Below, piece after piece: positions 43,547 to 51,681 of a stretch of 64,000 nucleotides of DNA (the stretch's first letter is position 1; each line of letters opens with the position of its first letter). The stretch is from the NCBI GenBank assembly GCA_904502235.1, contig CAJGDP010000007.1, forward strand, positions 10,426-74,425, given 5' to 3'. The notes under the pieces were generated by a model, which made no database searches, was not told the origin of the DNA, and saw only the letters and a list, made by a program, of their open reading frames with translations. The stretch comes from an uncultured Bacteroidaceae bacterium. Lineage in GTDB: Bacteria; Bacteroidota; Bacteroidia; Bacteroidales; Bacteroidaceae. Position numbers and translations under genes: made by a program.

Positions 43547-46500
43547 TTACTCAATATTAATGATATTGCCTAGTCTGTCAATTTTTATAGGTATGCAGAC
43601 TTCTTTAATTGAAGTTTTATCATCTGTAAATTCAACCTTATTCAATTGTGAGTATTCAAGTTTGTCAACAATGGAATTTGCTACAGGATAAGGAACAGCA
43701 TATAGCCTATTTCCAGTAAAACTAACAATTTTGTAAATATTTTTTTGTTTTAGGTCCTTAAAATCCTTTTCTGTCGGAACATATACCAAATCATTTGGAG
43801 ATAATACAAATTTGGGATTGTTGCCGTTTTCATCAGCCGGTGCGGGCGAAAGTCCTTGTTTTAATCTTTCTATTACAATGTTTAATGGAATTGTAGCAAA
43901 TTTCCTTACTTTCTTGTAGTCGCCTGCTTTATCATCCCATTTTTCGCTTTCGTAAACAGTAAAATACAGATTTGTTCCTTTTGCGGCTTCCACAAATTTA
44001 GATGATTTGTTACCTCTTGTGCCTATAGCAAATTTGTCGGCCTTCTCGTATACTCGAACTTTGTATATTGGTTGATGGTATTTGTTCTTATTTAGTTGTA
44101 CTATGTTTTTATTCATCTCGTCAATACCGTCTGCTGAAAATGCAAGTTCCGGATTGTTCCCCTTTTGCTCTAAATGGCGCAATAGTATCTTTTGTATACC
44201 GGTGTCTGTGACACTTTCTTCAATCTTCTTTTGGTTGAAACTTGTATCTAATGGTTTTCTTGTTGCAAAGTATCTGTCTTTGGTTTCTTTGGTATAGTAA
44301 TACACTTCGATCTTGGAGAGATTTATATCTCGCCAAGCATCTTTTTCTTCTTCAAAGTATTTCTTTGCTTTTTTTGCGTCGTAACCATGGCTTAACAATG
44401 ATTGTAGTTTGATTTTAAACTCTTTTTCCACAATTCTTGACGGATTTTTAATAGCTTCGTTCAGTGAGACGGTTTTAATTTTGCGCAAATTAACTTCACC
44501 AAAGACGGTATCTTTATGCATAGGCTTTCGTATAGCCCAATTAGTTCCATCCTGTTCAACTATGTTCTTTTCTCCGTTTTTAAAACGTGTGTAATAATTT
44601 GTTGCTTTGTTGATTACTCGTAGGTTCTTTTTAAAGCTGACAATAATATCGTTTAGTATGCAATACACATCATTGGTGAAATTTTTCCATGGCTTTTTAA
44701 CAACCCATTTATAATTGCCATTTTCGTCAGTCTTTGTTTTTTCACATAGTAATGTCTTTAGGTCGTTGCGCGAAATCTTGGAGTTCTTACTAGCCGATTC
44801 ATTATTCAGGTAATTGACAATGTTCCTAGTTGCGCATGCAATGATTATTGCATCCATTGCGTGGTGGCGATGGTCTATTCGTTTCTTGTTAAATCCCTTT
44901 TGCATTTCTAATGGCATTGAAGGAATTTCGTGTCCGTTGGTAGATATTGTTGTGAAATGTGTTGTTCCTGTTATTTCGTTTAAGCGTGTGAAACGTGGCA
45001 AAATAATTCTGTTCCAAACATCGTTTATGCCCCAATCTCTTTTCAATCTATCAGTAACACCACCGGTGCATACAATTATATTTTTTGATATAGCTTCTTC
45101 TTCTCCTTCCTCGCGTACAATGTTTGACAACATGCCTTTTACTACCTTGCTTATGTAGCGACTGTCGTTCAGCTGTCTTGCTATAAACTCTTCGGGGATT
45201 GTCTCCAACATGAGTTTACGCATTTTAGTGCGGTTATTGCTATAATTGTCTATTACAAACTGTTTATATTCATCAACTGTGAAAATCTTAACGATTTTGT
45301 TGCTTGTTGACAATTCTTGTACAATGCGACCAGATTGTTTTTTTATAAATTCATATCCTAGCTGGTTATCCTTGTATGGGCGTTTGTTTACAACTGATTC
45401 ACAGATAACTTTGTTTGAAAGCGAATCATCGAAATAAAGGGATTGTGGTATTATGTGCTCAATCTCATACGCAGGTGTGAATAGTTTTGCCAAGGGTATT
45501 GGCTGTCCTGTGTATGGCGAGCGGTACTTCTGTTCTAACCACAACTTGTATCTTAGAACTTCGCTTCTTGTGGGCTGTTTCTTTGTATCGCTTTCTTTGA
45601 ACTTCTTTAATATGTTTTCAATCTCTTCTTTTTCTTCTTTATTTTTATATTTGTAATTATTTGTATTTTCGTTCTTATACGTATCCTGTCTGTTGATTAC
45701 GGCTTCTTCATAAATTCGTAATATTTCCTGTTGACTCGGCGAATATGGACGTACATTTTCTATCTCAAATTCAGGATTTGCAAAATCCAGCAAAAGCTTC
45801 TTTATTCGCATATTTGCGTTCTCGTTTTCTAGAATTTGCTGAGTCATCTTACGGCGTTTGTCCGCAGGATTCTTCATTTCTCGTCCTAATTCAAGGTGTA
45901 TTTCGTCGATATTGCCATATTGTTTCCAAATATCGCGCACGGTGCGTAAAGTTTCTGTAATAATTTGCTCAACTATGGGGTTGCGCAATGAATGCTGCTT
46001 GAATGAATTCAAGTAGTTTTGCAGATCGTCGGGTGTAGCCCATTTTGTTATTTCTTTAGCTTCTGAGTGACGGTTGTATACAATATAACAAGCTAACCAT
46101 AGTGGAAGGGCTTTAAATGCTGCTATATTTGTAAGGTTAATGGCTTTTTCTCTTACTCTGCTTTTAATTTTATCATCGTATTCACCGGTGATTATTTTAT
46201 CTATTCTTTCTATTGTGCTTGGATCGATGTTCTCTTGTTGCCAATATTTACCCATTCTCATCAAAGGCAAAAGTTTTTTTATTGCTTTTGCTGAATATGC
46301 ACCATATTCTTTTTTGAATGGTGGAAACTTTTGGAATATTTCAACAAATAGCTTGTCAAGTTTTTTGTTTTTTGCAAATTTACCTAGAGCCTTGATGAGT
46401 TCTTGCTTGTCTTCTACTGAATATAGTATGTGCCATAATTCATTTTCAAACAGAGTGTCTAATATGTCTTCGCTAATATTGGCTTTAGATAAAAATGACA

Positions 46501-48064
46501 GAATCTGAGCACGTGTTTCGTTGCATGGATAATCTTTGTCTTCAACATAATTCCAACGATACTCCTCATGTTTTTTTAAATCGAATTTTTGCAAAAATGC
46601 TTTTTGGTTTATGGTCTTTTTATTGCTCAACCAATCGAACAATGCAACATAATCATCCTCGTTCTTGAGAAACAATTGTGTTACGTCAATGTCATTAGCA
46701 GGTTCTTTTTTATAGATACGTAAATTGCTAATGAACTGCCAAAGGCGGAATTCTTGATATAAGGGATGCGATTTGGCAATACATTTTACACATATGCGTT
46801 TTTCTTCACCAGTTGCTTTGTCTATTGTTGTGTATTCTTCATAAGGACAATTTGCAATCAACGATTTTTTTGTTTTGAGCGGACGTTGGTAGAATAAAAT
46901 GTCTTCGACAAAAAGATATGTGAAGTTCCTGTTTGCAATATTCTGTCTGTATGATTCGTTGCTTTGGTATAGTTCATCAATGCAAGCGTTGTATAGATCT
47001 TTGTCCTTTAATTCAGGATGGAACTCTAATTGCTTATTCAATATTCTTATAAGTTCTTCTTTATAGAACTTTCTTTCGATGGTACGCACTAGTTTGCCTC
47101 GTATTTTTTGGCTGGGATTTTGAATAATACAATCGTAGATGTATTCACCAACACTTTTGCCGGAGTTTTCAATATCAGATTGGGTTCTTTCTTTGATAAG
47201 AGTCCAATCATCTTCATTTGGAGACCTAAAGGAGCGTTTGATATTTCCTTCTTTATCTTTTTTTACTGTACCATCATCATTGATATCTGTGGTGACAATG
47301 AATTCTTTTATTTTTCCAACCCAATCAAGCATAATGTTACTTGTACGACGGTATATCCAGCCGTTTTCTAGATGTACGTTATACCAAGTATCTTTACCTT
47401 TCTTTTCACCACTATCCTCAACGGCAATAACTTTTAAAGCTAGGTATTCTACTTTTTTGTTTCTGCTTGCATTATCTTCGTCGTTTCTTAACTGATAGTA
47501 ACCTCTTTTTTGGTTAAAATTCAGTAATATCCAAGCCAATTCTTCTTTTGTTACTTTCTGGCTAAGGGCTTTTTTGCGGAGATAGTATATAGTCCAATCA
47601 TATGGTATCTTTTTACCAATAAGTTCTGGATGTGAACTTTTAAAATCTTTCAACATTTCATTGAAAGAATCTGTAAAAAGGAAAGTCGATTTTCCGAATT
47701 TGTCCTTTTGCCATGCTAACTTGGGTTCTTCCCCTTCTTGTATTTTGCCATATCGATTTAGTGCTTGCGAATAATGAGAAGGCAGAAATCCTAAAATGTC
47801 AAGAACTCTGTGCAAGCGTTCTCTGCGTTGTATGCTTCTTTCAATCAGGTGTCGAATGCCGCGCAATCGTGTTCTTTCTGCAGTTTGTGATATTGAATTA
47901 CCGCGGTCAAAGTCGCCTAGTACTGCAGAATCCATTGGGATTATACGACTCCCCGCACCTTCTATTTTTATAGATTGCAGGTTATTGTTCTTGTTTTCGT
48001 CGCTTTTAAGTATAGCCCAGCCAATGCTGTTGGTTCCTAAATCTAAGCCTAATATACTTTTCAT
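43547..48064 (-). CDS. cas9: Cas9 RNA-guided endonuclease, type II-C
   Basis: The 1505-residue protein starts with RuvC-I (SILGLDLGTNSIGWAIL, Asp8), then an arginine-rich bridge helix (RTRLRGIRHLIERSIQRRER, about 64-83) and a REC lobe. RuvC-II is IHLELGREMKNP near 720-731. The HNH motif is YEIEHIIPQSLYFDDSLSNK with His870 and the Asn of the last segment. RuvC-III is HHAMDAIIIACATR near 1062-1075. All nuclease residues look intact. A Cys cluster (NCPYEEY, then RICVKCIAKSHP) lies in the REC region around 395-430. It is long for II-C, as in other Bacteroidota Cas9s. The PAM cannot be read from sequence. The cas1 gene follows after 46 bases. Confidence 0.98.
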   Translation of the reverse strand: MKSILGLDLGTNSIGWAILKSDENKNNNLQSIKIEGAGSRIIPMDSAVLGDFDRGNSISQTAERTRLRGIRHLIERSIQRRERLHRVLDILGFLPSHYSQALNRYGKIQEGEEPKLAWQKDKFGKSTFLFTDSFNEMLKDFKSSHPELIGKKIPYDWTIYYLRKKALSQKVTKEELAWILLNFNQKRGYYQLRNDEDNASRNKKVEYLALKVIAVEDSGEKKGKDTWYNVHLENGWIYRRTSNIMLDWVGKIKEFIVTTDINDDGTVKKDKEGNIKRSFRSPNEDDWTLIKERTQSDIENSGKSVGEYIYDCIIQNPSQKIRGKLVRTIERKFYKEELIRILNKQLEFHPELKDKDLYNACIDELYQSNESYRQNIANRNFTYLFVEDILFYQRPLKTKKSLIANCPYEEYTTIDKATGEEKRICVKCIAKSHPLYQEFRLWQFISNLRIYKKEPANDIDVTQLFLKNEDDYVALFDWLSNKKTINQKAFLQKFDLKKHEEYRWNYVEDKDYPCNETRAQILSFLSKANISEDILDTLFENELWHILYSVEDKQELIKALGKFAKNKKLDKLFVEIFQKFPPFKKEYGAYSAKAIKKLLPLMRMGKYWQQENIDPSTIERIDKIITGEYDDKIKSRVREKAINLTNIAAFKALPLWLACYIVYNRHSEAKEITKWATPDDLQNYLNSFKQHSLRNPIVEQIITETLRTVRDIWKQYGNIDEIHLELGREMKNPADKRRKMTQQILENENANMRIKKLLLDFANPEFEIENVRPYSPSQQEILRIYEEAVINRQDTYKNENTNNYKYKNKEEKEEIENILKKFKESDTKKQPTRSEVLRYKLWLEQKYRSPYTGQPIPLAKLFTPAYEIEHIIPQSLYFDDSLSNKVICESVVNKRPYKDNQLGYEFIKKQSGRIVQELSTSNKIVKIFTVDEYKQFVIDNYSNNRTKMRKLMLETIPEEFIARQLNDSRYISKVVKGMLSNIVREEGEEEAISKNIIVCTGGVTDRLKRDWGINDVWNRIILPRFTRLNEITGTTHFTTISTNGHEIPSMPLEMQKGFNKKRIDHRHHAMDAIIIACATRNIVNYLNNESASKNSKISRNDLKTLLCEKTKTDENGNYKWVVKKPWKNFTNDVYCILNDIIVSFKKNLRVINKATNYYTRFKNGEKNIVEQDGTNWAIRKPMHKDTVFGEVNLRKIKTVSLNEAIKNPSRIVEKEFKIKLQSLLSHGYDAKKAKKYFEEEKDAWRDINLSKIEVYYYTKETKDRYFATRKPLDTSFNQKKIEESVTDTGIQKILLRHLEQKGNNPELAFSADGIDEMNKNIVQLNKNKYHQPIYKVRVYEKADKFAIGTRGNKSSKFVEAAKGTNLYFTVYESEKWDDKAGDYKKVRKFATIPLNIVIERLKQGLSPAPADENGNNPKFVLSPNDLVYVPTEKDFKDLKQKNIYKIVSFTGNRLYAVPYPVANSIVDKLEYSQLNKVEFTDDKTSIKEVCIPIKIDRLGNIINIE

Positions 48065-48106
48065 AGTTCTTTTTTATTCTTGTTTCACAAAAATACCTAA
48101 TACTAG

Positions 48107-48137
48107 TTGCAATTCCAAATATAAATAAATACATTTG
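48107..48137 (+). promoter_or_regulatory. tracrRNA promoter
   Basis: TTG at 48107-48109, 20 bases, TACATTTG at 48130-48137: an excellent Bacteroidota promoter. The expected start at about 48141-48144 is right before the anti-repeat at 48145. It overlaps the cas9 promoter region on the other strand. Confidence 0.7.
48116..48123 (-). promoter_or_regulatory. -7 element of the cas9 promoter
   Basis: On the minus strand this reads TATATTTG (TAnnTTTG), 52 bases before the cas9 ATG. A weak TTTAG near 48143-48147 could be its -33 partner; that lies at the tracrRNA start, so the two divergent promoters interleave. Confidence 0.5.
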
Positions 48138-48144
48138 CATAACT

Positions 48145-48245
48145 AAAATGAAGCAAATCACAATAAGGATTATTCCGTTGTGAAAACATTAGGTATCCCT
48201 TCGCCTAAGTAGGGGAGTCCCTCGTCTTTTGGCGAGGGTTTTTTT
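48145..48245 (+). ncRNA. tracrRNA
   Basis: The segment 48145-48163 (AAAATGAAGCAAATCACAA) is complementary to the 5' third of the CRISPR repeat, with one missing A that would leave a one-base bulge. It is followed by about 55 bases with small hairpins (for example CCCTT with AGGGG around 48198-48215) and ends in a rho-independent terminator: CCCTCG 48219-48224, CGAGGG 48233-48238 and a run of seven T to 48245. It is divergent from cas9 and has its own promoter. The duplex with crRNA loads Cas9. Confidence 0.88.
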
Positions 48246-48323
48246 ATACTTGCTTTCTTTGTTCTTCTTGGAGTTGGATAACTAAAAATGTAATAGAAGT
48301 TTATAGTGTAATAAGTAACAAGA

Positions 48324-48530
48324 GTGTCAACTGTATTTTTTTTGCCTGCTACTGGTTATCGTCATGGTACAAATTTTGACTACGAAAATTATTGTGGTCA
48401 TTATTGGTCAAGTTCGTTGTATGGTAGCGGTAATGGGTATGCTTACCACTTATACTTCGATCATGGTGAATACTGCTGGTATCTCAATAGTCGATGTAAC
48501 GGTCAATGCGTACGTCCAGTTTCTGAGTAG
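48324..48530 (+). pseudogene. FISUMP-domain C-terminal fragment
   Basis: An open frame of 68 residues beginning at a GTG reads VFFLPATGYRHG, HYWSSSLYGSGNGYAYHLYF and ends RCNGQCVRPVSE. This is the C-terminal third of a FISUMP/DUF1566-like exported protein. An in-frame stop lies four codons upstream, and no signal peptide or N-terminal domain is present, so this is a remnant. The base run of eight T at 48332-48339 may mark the break point. It sits between the tracrRNA and the AAA ATPase gene within the accessory island. Confidence 0.7.
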
Positions 48531-48657
48531 TTTGTTATATATGCTTTATTATTTCAAAACCCTTTTCTGAGGATAGTCATAACCTTTTCTAAATGTAGGT
48601 GTTTCCTGCCATGAAACGATAATTTTGCCTTTTATGGTAAAATAACTGCCGATAAAC

Positions 48658-48693
48658 TTGCCACGAAACAAACTTTTAGTATCTTTGTGGCAA
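48658..48693 (+). promoter_or_regulatory. Promoter and overlapping inverted repeat for the AAA-nuclease gene
   Basis: TTG at 48658-48660, 19 bases, TATCTTTG at 48680-48687 form a consensus promoter 18 bases before the ATG at 48706. The same segment carries an inverted repeat TTGCCAC (48658-48664) and GTGGCAA (48687-48693), which overlaps both promoter elements and could be an operator. Confidence 0.6.
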
Positions 48694-48705
48694 AATAATA
48701 GATCT

Positions 48706-50142
48706 ATGGAGAGTATAATCGGACGCAAAAAAGAGCAAAAGGAGCTTGGGCAGATATATAATTCAAATAAAGCTGAGTTTGTTGTTGTTTATGGTAGAAG
48801 GCGTGTTGGAAAGACATACCTTGTTAGGGAGTACTTTCAGGACAGATTGGACTTTTACCATACAGCACTTTCACCAATAGAACTCGAGGATGAAAATCTG
48901 GTAGAAAAACAATTGCAGGCATTCTACCATTCATTGAAACGCTATGGTGCAGATGTCGAGAAAAAACCGGCAGATTGGTTTGAAGCTTTTGAAATGTTCA
49001 TCACTTTGCTCGAGAGTAAAGGCAAAGATAAACGCCTTGTTGTTTTTATAGATGAATTGCCGTGGATGGATACCCCGCGTTCCGGCTTTATCACGGCTTT
49101 TGAACATTTTTGGAATGGCTGGGCGGCCGGGCAGAGACATATTATGCTCATTGTATGCGGCTCTGCGACATCGTGGATTTCTGATAAACTCTTGCAAAAC
49201 AAAGGCGGGCTCTACGGGCGTACAACCTATGAAATGCACCTTTCTCCATTTACTCTTGGCGAATGTGAGGAGTATATGAAGAGCGAGGGTATTATTATGG
49301 ACCGCTACGAGCAGTTGCAATGTTATATGGCAATGGGTGGAATACCCTATTACCTTTCATATATAAACAAAGGTGAAAGCCTCACACAGAATATAGACCG
49401 CTTGTTCTTCGATAAGAAAGGAAAGTTGCGAGGAGAGTTTGACCGGTTGTACGCATCACTATTTACAACTCCTGAGAAGTACATAAAAATAATAAAGCTG
49501 CTGTCTCAGAAACGCGAAGGATATACAAGGGAGGAGATTGCAAAAGAGACCGGACTACCATACGGTGGTGGATTGACAAAAATGCTCCGTGCACTTGAGA
49601 GCAGTGACTTTATTATGCCTTATGTCTATTATAATCACTCTGTACGTGAGGTCTATTACAAACTCACCGACCTGTATACATTGTTCTATCTTTACTTTAT
49701 TGACAAGAAGAATGCCGGGCCAAACTACTGGAAGAATAATCTTATGTCGCCAGTCCTGAATGCTTGGCGTGGCTTTGCTTTTGAAGAGGTCTGTTTTGTG
49801 CACCGTGAGAAGATAAAACAGGCATTAGGCATAGCTGCTGTACAGGCAGAAATCTCTCCTTGGCGAAGCAAATTGGCAGAAGGAGATAGGGCTCAGATAG
49901 ATATGCTTATAGACAGAGCCGATAGAGTTGTGAATGTTTGCGAAATGAAGTATTCTACAGACGATTACACCATAGACAAGAAATACGATGCAGAACTTCG
50001 ACGTAAGCTGGATGTTTTTGCCAATGAAACAAAATGTCGCAAGGCATTGCATACAACTTTGGTAACCACATACGGGCTTACAAAGAATGAATATAGTGGT
50101 CGTATCCAAAATGTCATAACAATGGACTCTTTATTTGACTGA
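48706..50142 (+). CDS. AAA ATPase fused to a PD-(D/E)xK nuclease-like DUF234 domain
   Basis: From the ATG at 48706 the protein has 478 residues. The N-terminal half is an archaeal-type/ExeA-like ATPase with Walker A VVVYGRRRVGKTYLVREYF, Walker B RLVVFIDELPWMD and sensor IMLIVCGSATSW. A winged-helix part follows (about 270-330), and the C-terminal DUF234 domain has QIDMLIDRADRVVNVCEMKYS, which fits the Asp and ExK residues of the PD-(D/E)xK nuclease fold. Such proteins are widespread in Bacteroidales, often in several copies, with no agreed function; a role in defence or mobile elements is possible. The frame is open upstream to 48658, but that part covers the promoter. Confidence 0.8.
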   Translation: MESIIGRKKEQKELGQIYNSNKAEFVVVYGRRRVGKTYLVREYFQDRLDFYHTALSPIELEDENLVEKQLQAFYHSLKRYGADVEKKPADWFEAFEMFITLLESKGKDKRLVVFIDELPWMDTPRSGFITAFEHFWNGWAAGQRHIMLIVCGSATSWISDKLLQNKGGLYGRTTYEMHLSPFTLGECEEYMKSEGIIMDRYEQLQCYMAMGGIPYYLSYINKGESLTQNIDRLFFDKKGKLRGEFDRLYASLFTTPEKYIKIIKLLSQKREGYTREEIAKETGLPYGGGLTKMLRALESSDFIMPYVYYNHSVREVYYKLTDLYTLFYLYFIDKKNAGPNYWKNNLMSPVLNAWRGFAFEEVCFVHREKIKQALGIAAVQAEISPWRSKLAEGDRAQIDMLIDRADRVVNVCEMKYSTDDYTIDKKYDAELRRKLDVFANETKCRKALHTTLVTTYGLTKNEYSGRIQNVITMDSLFD

Positions 50143-50207
50143 TAAATATGTCCGCTTTTACGTGAGTTTTTACTATCTTCGCATTGTAAAACAGAAATAC
50201 TCTTATT

Positions 50208-51320
50208 GTGAAGCTCAATACCATTTCGATTCTTAATTATAGAAACCTTGTGGACGTGAATATTCCGTTGTCGCCTAAGATAAATTGCTTTATAGGCAGC
50301 AATGGCATGGGAAAGACCAATCTGCTGGATGCGGTATATTATCTGTCGTTCTGCAAGAGTGCCCTTTCGCCGTCGGATAATGGTAATATCTGCCACGAAG
50401 CTCCTTTCTTTATGTTGCAGGGGACTTATACAAGCGATAGCGGAATTGACAATGAGATTTCGTGTGGTCTTAAACGTGGCGACAAGAAGCAGTTCCGCAG
50501 GGACGGCAAGGCGTATGAGCGTCTCTCGGACCATATAGGTCATATCCCGCTTGTTATGGTGTCGCCTGCCGACAATGAACTTATTGCCGGTGGCAGTGAG
50601 GAGCGTCGACGTTTTATGGATGTCGTGATTTCGCAATACGACAAGGAGTATCTTAATGCTCTTATACGTTACAATAAGGCTTTGCAGCAACGCAACGTGC
50701 TGTTGCGTGGTGAACGTGAACCTGATGCGGAGATGATGTCGCTGATGGAGGAGATGATGGTTGTGGAGGCTGTTGCCATTCATGAGCGTCGTAAGCAGTT
50801 CACCGATGAACTTATACCTATCTTTACCGAATTCCATAATGCTATTGTGGGTGGCGGTGAGGAGGTGTCGTTACGCTATCGTTCGCATCTTGATGAGAAT
50901 GATCTTGCGGAGTTGCTTGCTGCTTCGCGCGCCGACGACCGCCGTATGGGTTATACATCAAAGGGTGTGCATCGCGATGAACTTGTGATGCAGCTCAATG
51001 GCTTTCCTATAAGAAAGGAGGGCTCACAAGGGCAGAACAAGACATATCTCGTGTCGCTGAAACTGGCACAGTTCAATTTTCTGTGTCGCAAGGGTGGTGA
51101 AACTCCTCTGCTGTTGCTTGATGATATATTCGACAAGCTCGACAGCCATAGGGTAGAGCGTATAATTGACTTGGTTTCGGGCGAGGGCTTCGGTCAGATT
51201 TTTATAACTGATGTGAACCGTGAGCATATCGATGGTATTCTCGACAGTATAAACGGTGAGTACAAACTGTTTGAGGTGAAGCGTGGTGAAACTGAATTGT
51301 TGAAGGAGATTGTAAAATGA
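50208..51320 (+). CDS. recF: DNA replication and repair protein RecF
   Basis: The 370-residue SMC-like protein starts with GTG. It shows Walker A GSNGMGKTNLLDAVYYL, the signature region GSQGQNKTYLVSLKLAQF and Walker B LLLLDDIFDKLDSHR, all in the RecF order, plus FITDVNREHIDGIL near the end. It loads RecA at single-strand gaps together with RecO and RecR. It overlaps the next gene by four bases. A -7-like TATCTTCG lies at 50174-50181 without a good -33 element. Confidence 0.95.
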   Translation: MKLNTISILNYRNLVDVNIPLSPKINCFIGSNGMGKTNLLDAVYYLSFCKSALSPSDNGNICHEAPFFMLQGTYTSDSGIDNEISCGLKRGDKKQFRRDGKAYERLSDHIGHIPLVMVSPADNELIAGGSEERRRFMDVVISQYDKEYLNALIRYNKALQQRNVLLRGEREPDAEMMSLMEEMMVVEAVAIHERRKQFTDELIPIFTEFHNAIVGGGEEVSLRYRSHLDENDLAELLAASRADDRRMGYTSKGVHRDELVMQLNGFPIRKEGSQGQNKTYLVSLKLAQFNFLCRKGGETPLLLLDDIFDKLDSHRVERIIDLVSGEGFGQIFITDVNREHIDGILDSINGEYKLFEVKRGETELLKEIVK

Positions 51321-51607
51321 AACGTGGTGAAACAAAATCCATTGCGGAGCTTGTGCGTATAATGTGTCGCGAAGAGGGGCTTGAGACTCCTTTGAACGAA
51401 TACCGCCTTATTCAGGCATGGTCGCAGGTGCTTGGTCCTGCTGTGCAGTCATATACCAAGAATCTTCAGATATACAACCAGGTGCTTTATGTTACACTCA
51501 CTTCGTCGGTGTTGCGTCAGGAGCTGCTGATGAACCGCAGGGCTCTTGTGCATAAATTGAATGAGCATGTGAAGGCTCAGGTCATAACGGATATCGTTTT
51601 CAGATAA
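51317..51607 (+). CDS. DUF721 (DciA-like) protein
   Basis: The 96-residue protein matches DUF721: LIQAWSQVLGPAVQSYTKNLQIYNQVLYVTL with the conserved Trp, and a C-terminal NEHVKAQVITDIVFR. DciA, the best-known member, loads replicative helicase in bacteria that lack DnaC. The small Bacteroidota form consists of the KH-like domain alone. It overlaps recF (ATGA), so replication and repair genes are coupled here. Confidence 0.85.
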   Translation: MKRGETKSIAELVRIMCREEGLETPLNEYRLIQAWSQVLGPAVQSYTKNLQIYNQVLYVTLTSSVLRQELLMNRRALVHKLNEHVKAQVITDIVFR

Positions 51608-51635
51608 AACACTGAACATAATGGTTCTTTGGTGG

Positions 51636-51671
51636 TTTAGATATTTGATTATGTATGTAGTAATATCTAAA
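51636..51671. promoter_or_regulatory. Inverted repeat upstream of the nucleoside transporter gene
   Basis: Ten-base perfect arms TTTAGATATT (51636-51645) and AATATCTAAA (51662-51671) with 16 bases between, ending 10 bases before the ATG at 51682. AT-rich arms of this size suggest an operator more than a terminator. No consensus -7 element was found close by. Confidence 0.45.
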
Positions 51672-51681
51672 ACAAGCTCTT

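Noticed and set aside
44082..48128. Plus-strand open frames of 60-120 residues across cas9
   Set aside because: AT-rich antisense shadows; none resembles a known protein or an anti-CRISPR, and none has a promoter.
48364..48570. A second 68-residue frame overlapping the FISUMP fragment
   Set aside because: It is out of frame with the recognisable FISUMP residues and has no motif of its own.
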